Assembly (NCBI GenBank): GCA_045403015.1
Contig: JAXIPI010000330.1
Location: forward strand, 1 to 8,375
Origin: Gaiellasilicea sp045403015
Lineage (GTDB): Bacteria; Actinomycetota; Thermoleophilia; Gaiellales; Gaiellaceae
DNA: 8,375 bases
Direction: 5' to 3'
Made by a program: the position numbers and the translations under genes. Shown here piece after piece: positions 5,411 through 8,375 of this stretch. Position 1 is the first letter of the stretch, and every line of letters starts with the position of its first letter. Under the pieces are notes generated by a model. It saw only the letters and a list, made by a program, of their open reading frames with translations, was not told the origin of the DNA and made no database searches.

Positions 5411-7717
5411 ATGGCACGCGCAAGGAACGCCGCGGGCGGCGGCCGGATTCGCGTCGAGGCGGATGTGCTCGACGTCCGCAAGGACGACGAGACTCCTGAG
5501 CTCGTCGCGTACGCCTTCGGCGCCGGCGGCAAGCTTCTCAACACCGCCTCGCTGAAGGACGGCAAGGGCAGCGTCTCCATCCCGGACACGAAGGAGCCCG
5601 AGGCGGTACGGGTGCTCGTCGGGCCGCCGATCGACCGGGACGACGACGGGGAGATCCTGCAGACGCTGATGCGCATCGGCGCGCCCGAGTCGATGGTGCG
5701 CCTCGACGAGTTGAAGGACGCGGTCGTCCTGCCGCTCGACCGCGTGATCTGGGGGTGCTGGCTGCGCTTCTGCACCGTCCGCGGGGCGTTGTTGAAGCGG
5801 ACGCTCTCCGGAGGGATCCACATCGACCTGCCGGTGTGCGAGGCAGAGGTGGAGATCTACGAGGTCGACCCGATCACGATCATCTGGCCGAAGATCCCGG
5901 ACCTCGTGATCGACCGGATCCGGGACGTCATCCGGAAGCCCTGGCCGCCACCGCCGCCGCCGGAGGAGCGCTTTCCGCACGGAGTCCCCTTCCCGCCGAA
6001 GCCGGGGCCAGGCCCGGATCCATCCCCGATCTTCGAGGGAACAGGATTTGAGGCCGCGGCTCAGCCGATGGCCGCGCAGGCCTCGTTCGCACCCTCGCTT
6101 CAGATTCGCGAGGAGGTGACGCACCTTCTCGACGAGCTGCGCGGCAAGGAGGGCGCGGAGCTCGAGCTGAAGGAGGTGGCTTCGTCCGCGGCCGCGTTCC
6201 GGAAGGCGGAGGCCGTGGAGGAAAGGCTCTTCACGTTCGACTCGGGCGAGCCGACGACGGCCGACACCGGCGAGATCGTGGCTTCACTGCGCGCGCTCTC
6301 GGAGGTACCGGAGGTGCGCATCGCTGCAGATGCGGGACTCTCGCCGTTCAAGTCCGCTCTGCTGAAACGGCCTGAGCTCCTGCAGCCCCTCCTCTGCTGG
6401 CTCTGGCCGCAGGCGGTGACGATGCAGCTCGTCGCAACGGTGACCACGGACGACTGCGGTCACTTCCGCGCGGTCTTCTACCGCGGCTGCTCGAGCGACG
6501 TGCCGGACCTCTACTTCAAGGCGTACCGGCGCATCGGCTGGTGGCGGATCCCGATTCTCGCGCCGCTCCCGGTCGCCTGCCACACGTGGTGGGACTACGC
6601 ATGCGGAACCGAAGTGACGCTGTGGACGACAAGCCCGTGGGCGCACACATGCCCACCCTGCCCGCCGATCATCGCGCCCGACCACTGGGTGCTGCCGATG
6701 GCGGTCGGGAACACGTCGCTCGCCTCGATTCGCGGCACGAGCCTCGCGCTCCAGCCGTCGACGACCCCGAGCAACATCGGGCTGACCGGAGGTGGCGCGC
6801 CGTGGGGCGGCTCGCTTCGCTTCCGGATCGAGTTCGACGCGTCGCTCCGAACCGACCTCAACGTGCGCTACTACCGCGTGCGGTGGCGCAAGGTTGGCAG
6901 CGGCAATCCGTTCATGCCGCTGACCTCCGACATCCGGCGCCACTACGCGCACATGGTCGGGCCCTTCAACCTCGTCATCGACCCGTACCTGCTCGGGCCG
7001 CAGACAGTCGGCGGGTCGGCGAACCTGTACGAGATCCCGCCCGCGCTGCCGCCGATCGGGCAGTGGGTGATCGCGGACGCGGTCGAGGACACGACCAGCT
7101 CGCTGTTCGCCTCGCAGACGTTCGCGCCTCCCGCCGGGGCCGGGTTGTACGAGTTCGAGCTGACCCTGTTCACCGCAGCCGGGGCAGCGGTGAACGCGAC
7201 CACGGCCGGCATCGCCTTCCGGGTCCCGACGACAACGGACCTGACGGCGACGATCCCGACCGCGAACGCAGCCGCTCTCGGGCTCGTGACCGAGGCCGGA
7301 CGGTTCGTGATGCAGCTGCACGTCGACAACAACGCGTGCACTGCGCTGATCGACCCGCCGATCGTCTCGGGCTCGGTCTCCGCGGATCCGTGTGGGCTGC
7401 TCCGCTACGGGTCTGGCAGCGACGCGGTCACGCTCGGGTACACCGCGTCGCATCCGAACGGGTTCGCGACGTACTCGTTCGGGGTGCAGAAGGGCGTGAT
7501 ACCGATCGCGTCGGTCGCGCAGAGCGGGCCGGTGGGGGCACCGCCAGGGGTGCACTCGGTGGCGACCACCGCCGGGGCGCTGCTCGGGTCCTGCACGATC
7601 GCGGGCTTCGCCGAGACGTTGTCCGTCTGGGCGATGGCAACCGACGGCTGGTCCCGCCTCTCCGGCTACGACGACCACAAGGTGCGGGCCTTCGCGCTTG
7701 CGCCGACCGGGGCGTAG
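5411..7717 (+). CDS. Large protein of unknown function with two transthyretin-like beta modules
   Basis: This 768-aa protein starts at an ATG 6 nt after AAGGAG (5399-5404). There is no signal peptide or membrane helix. Residues about 10-110 look beta-rich. Module 1 (about 112-155) runs from WGCWLRFCTVRG through LPVCEAEVEIYEVD; module 2 (about 326-405) includes TTDDCGHFRAVFYRGC and VPDLYFKAYRR. Both resemble CarboxypepD_reg/transthyretin-like folds in bacterial hypothetical proteins. Between them lie a poly-Pro stretch (179-205) and a charged, helix-prone region (about 228-300). A CPPC pair-like motif sits at 414-417, and residues about 425-768 are Thr/Ala/Gly-rich beta-strand sequence. There are 13 cysteines in total. 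No catalytic motif is evident. The beta architecture suggests a structural or surface role, but without an export signal the location is open. It probably has its own promoter and ends at the hairpin at 7724-7765. Confidence 0.87.
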   Translation: MARARNAAGGGRIRVEADVLDVRKDDETPELVAYAFGAGGKLLNTASLKDGKGSVSIPDTKEPEAVRVLVGPPIDRDDDGEILQTLMRIGAPESMVRLDELKDAVVLPLDRVIWGCWLRFCTVRGALLKRTLSGGIHIDLPVCEAEVEIYEVDPITIIWPKIPDLVIDRIRDVIRKPWPPPPPPEERFPHGVPFPPKPGPGPDPSPIFEGTGFEAAAQPMAAQASFAPSLQIREEVTHLLDELRGKEGAELELKEVASSAAAFRKAEAVEERLFTFDSGEPTTADTGEIVASLRALSEVPEVRIAADAGLSPFKSALLKRPELLQPLLCWLWPQAVTMQLVATVTTDDCGHFRAVFYRGCSSDVPDLYFKAYRRIGWWRIPILAPLPVACHTWWDYACGTEVTLWTTSPWAHTCPPCPPIIAPDHWVLPMAVGNTSLASIRGTSLALQPSTTPSNIGLTGGGAPWGGSLRFRIEFDASLRTDLNVRYYRVRWRKVGSGNPFMPLTSDIRRHYAHMVGPFNLVIDPYLLGPQTVGGSANLYEIPPALPPIGQWVIADAVEDTTSSLFASQTFAPPAGAGLYEFELTLFTAAGAAVNATTAGIAFRVPTTTDLTATIPTANAAALGLVTEAGRFVMQLHVDNNACTALIDPPIVSGSVSADPCGLLRYGSGSDAVTLGYTASHPNGFATYSFGVQKGVIPIASVAQSGPVGAPPGVHSVATTAGALLGSCTIAGFAETLSVWAMATDGWSRLSGYDDHKVRAFALAPTGA

Positions 7718-7723
7718 CCGCCC

Positions 7724-7765
7724 ACCGGATCTGCCCCTCGGCGCGGGCCGAGGGGCAGATCCGGT
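7724..7765 (+). terminator. Perfect 19-bp hairpin between the 768-aa gene and the DHFR-like gene
   Basis: Bases 7724-7742 pair without mismatch with 7747-7765 around the tetraloop GCGG. The hairpin starts 6 nt after the preceding stop and ends 2 nt before the ribosome site of the next gene (AGGTAGG, 7768-7774). There is no T-tract, which is common for actinobacterial GC-rich terminators. Its closeness to the next ribosome site means it could also limit translation or read-through into that gene. Confidence 0.7.
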
Positions 7766-7782
7766 TGAGGTAGGTTCGCAGC

Positions 7783-8322
7783 ATGCCGACACACGTCGTC
7801 TACTACGCCGCGATGAGCCTCGACGGGCGGATCTCCGGGCCCGATCACGATCTGTCGTTCCTCCAGACGCTGTCGAGCGGGCCTGAGGGCGGCGACTACG
7901 CGAGCTTCTACGCGAGCCTCGACTCGCTGATCATGGGCGCCCGGACCTGGGACTTCATGGTGCGACACGGGTCGTGGCCGTACGGCGACAAGCCGACGTG
8001 GATCGTCACCCACGCGGAGTCGCTCGCCGCGCTCGCCGGAGCGGAGCCGATCGAACTGTTCGCTGGGGATCTCGCCGAGCTGGTGCGGCTGATCGGCGAG
8101 CGCGGGCTGAAACGGACGTGGCTGATCGGCGGCGGCGACCTCGCCGGCCAGATGCTGGCGGCCGACCTGCTCGACGAGCTCGTCCTCAGCGTGGCGCCGA
8201 CGCTGGTCGGCCGCGGTCCGGCACTGGCGGACGGAGAGTTCCCACTGCGGAAGTTCGAGCTCGTCGAGCTCGAGCGCCTCGGTGAGGACGGTGTCCGCCT
8301 GCGCTACGAGCGGAAGCGCTAA
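7783..8322 (+). CDS. Dihydrofolate reductase family protein (RibD C-terminal/YyaP-like)
   Basis: This 179-aa protein is full length for the small DHFR-like family. The ATG is 8 nt after AGGTAGG (7768-7774). The fold is recognisable: strand VVYYAAMSLDGRISG (residues 5-19), with the family's SLDG motif; MGARTWDF at 51-58, matching the nucleotide-binding G-A/R-x-T segment; a WIVTH strand at 73-77; and IGGGDLAGQML at 115-125, the Gly-rich NADPH-contacting loop. SVAPTLVGRGPAL (136-148) then closes the core. Family members are presumed NADPH-dependent reductases. Most of this subgroup has no proven substrate, and neither folate reduction nor riboflavin synthesis should be assumed; no folate or riboflavin genes are nearby. 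It is probably cytoplasmic and a stand-alone gene between two hairpins. Confidence 0.93.
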   Translation: MPTHVVYYAAMSLDGRISGPDHDLSFLQTLSSGPEGGDYASFYASLDSLIMGARTWDFMVRHGSWPYGDKPTWIVTHAESLAALAGAEPIELFAGDLAELVRLIGERGLKRTWLIGGGDLAGQMLAADLLDELVLSVAPTLVGRGPALADGEFPLRKFELVELERLGEDGVRLRYERKR

Positions 8323-8330
8323 GTCACGAA

Positions 8331-8356
8331 CGAGGCCGGGCTCTCGCCCGGCCTCG
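8331..8356 (+). terminator. GC-rich hairpin terminator after the DHFR-like gene
   Basis: A perfect 11-bp stem pairs 8331-8341 with 8346-8356 around the loop TCTC, starting 8 nt after the stop codon. No T-tract follows, so termination may be weaker or assisted. Being symmetric, it could also serve a convergent gene beyond the window. Confidence 0.68.
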
Positions 8357-8375
8357 CACCGCGAACGGTCGTGCG

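Noticed and set aside
6284..7792. Long - strand open frame (502 codons) and an overlapping + strand frame at 6541-7773
   Set aside because: Both are very Arg-rich alternative-frame readings of the 768-aa gene, which has the good ribosome site and beta-strand patterning.

Overview
This 8.4 kb stretch of high-GC DNA has every convincing gene on the + strand and no rRNA, tRNA, CRISPR array or transposase. Base composition, GTG/ATG starts with GGAGG-type ribosome sites, GC-rich hairpin terminators with little or no T-tract, and a secreted RTX-like protein ending in a two-cysteine cap suggest a high-GC actinobacterium. A soil lineage such as Thermoleophilia (Gaiellales/Solirubrobacterales) is my best guess; this is inference from style, not from a marker gene.

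Layout. (1) 1-267 is the tail of a sensor histidine kinase. Directly after it, 271-310 holds 7-bp repeats on an 11-bp period, the geometry of OmpR/PhoB-family response-regulator sites. (2) 371-940 encodes a small secreted RTX-type calcium-binding repeat protein, closed by a good intrinsic terminator. (3) 1111-1557 and 1685-1960 are tandem paralogues of a small unrecognised family. They share an N-terminal EPPLSP motif and a C-terminal domain, joined by a linker of very different length. (4) 1957-2125 is a long nested inverted repeat that folds into a rod-shaped hairpin of about 169 nt. Its non-Watson-Crick pairs are all G.U when read as + strand RNA. It is either a structured RNA or a MITE-like element. 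(5) 2200-5160 is a 986-aa membrane hybrid histidine kinase (Cache-like sensor, HAMP, two PAS, HisKA, HATPase, receiver). (6) 5161-5410 is a regulatory gap with a plausible sigma70-type promoter, a direct repeat upstream of it and a possible Cys-rich micro-ORF. (7) 5411-7717 is a 768-aa protein of unknown function with two transthyretin/CarboxypepD_reg-like beta modules and 13 cysteines. (8) A perfect 19-bp hairpin separates it from 7783-8322, a dihydrofolate-reductase-like (RibD C-terminal fold) protein, followed by another hairpin terminator.

The genes do not form one obvious pathway. Two signalling kinases bracket a set of small or secreted proteins of unknown role. The parts most worth following up are the rod-shaped element at 1957-2125, the two-gene unknown family just before it, and the large Cys-rich protein with its regulated-looking leader.
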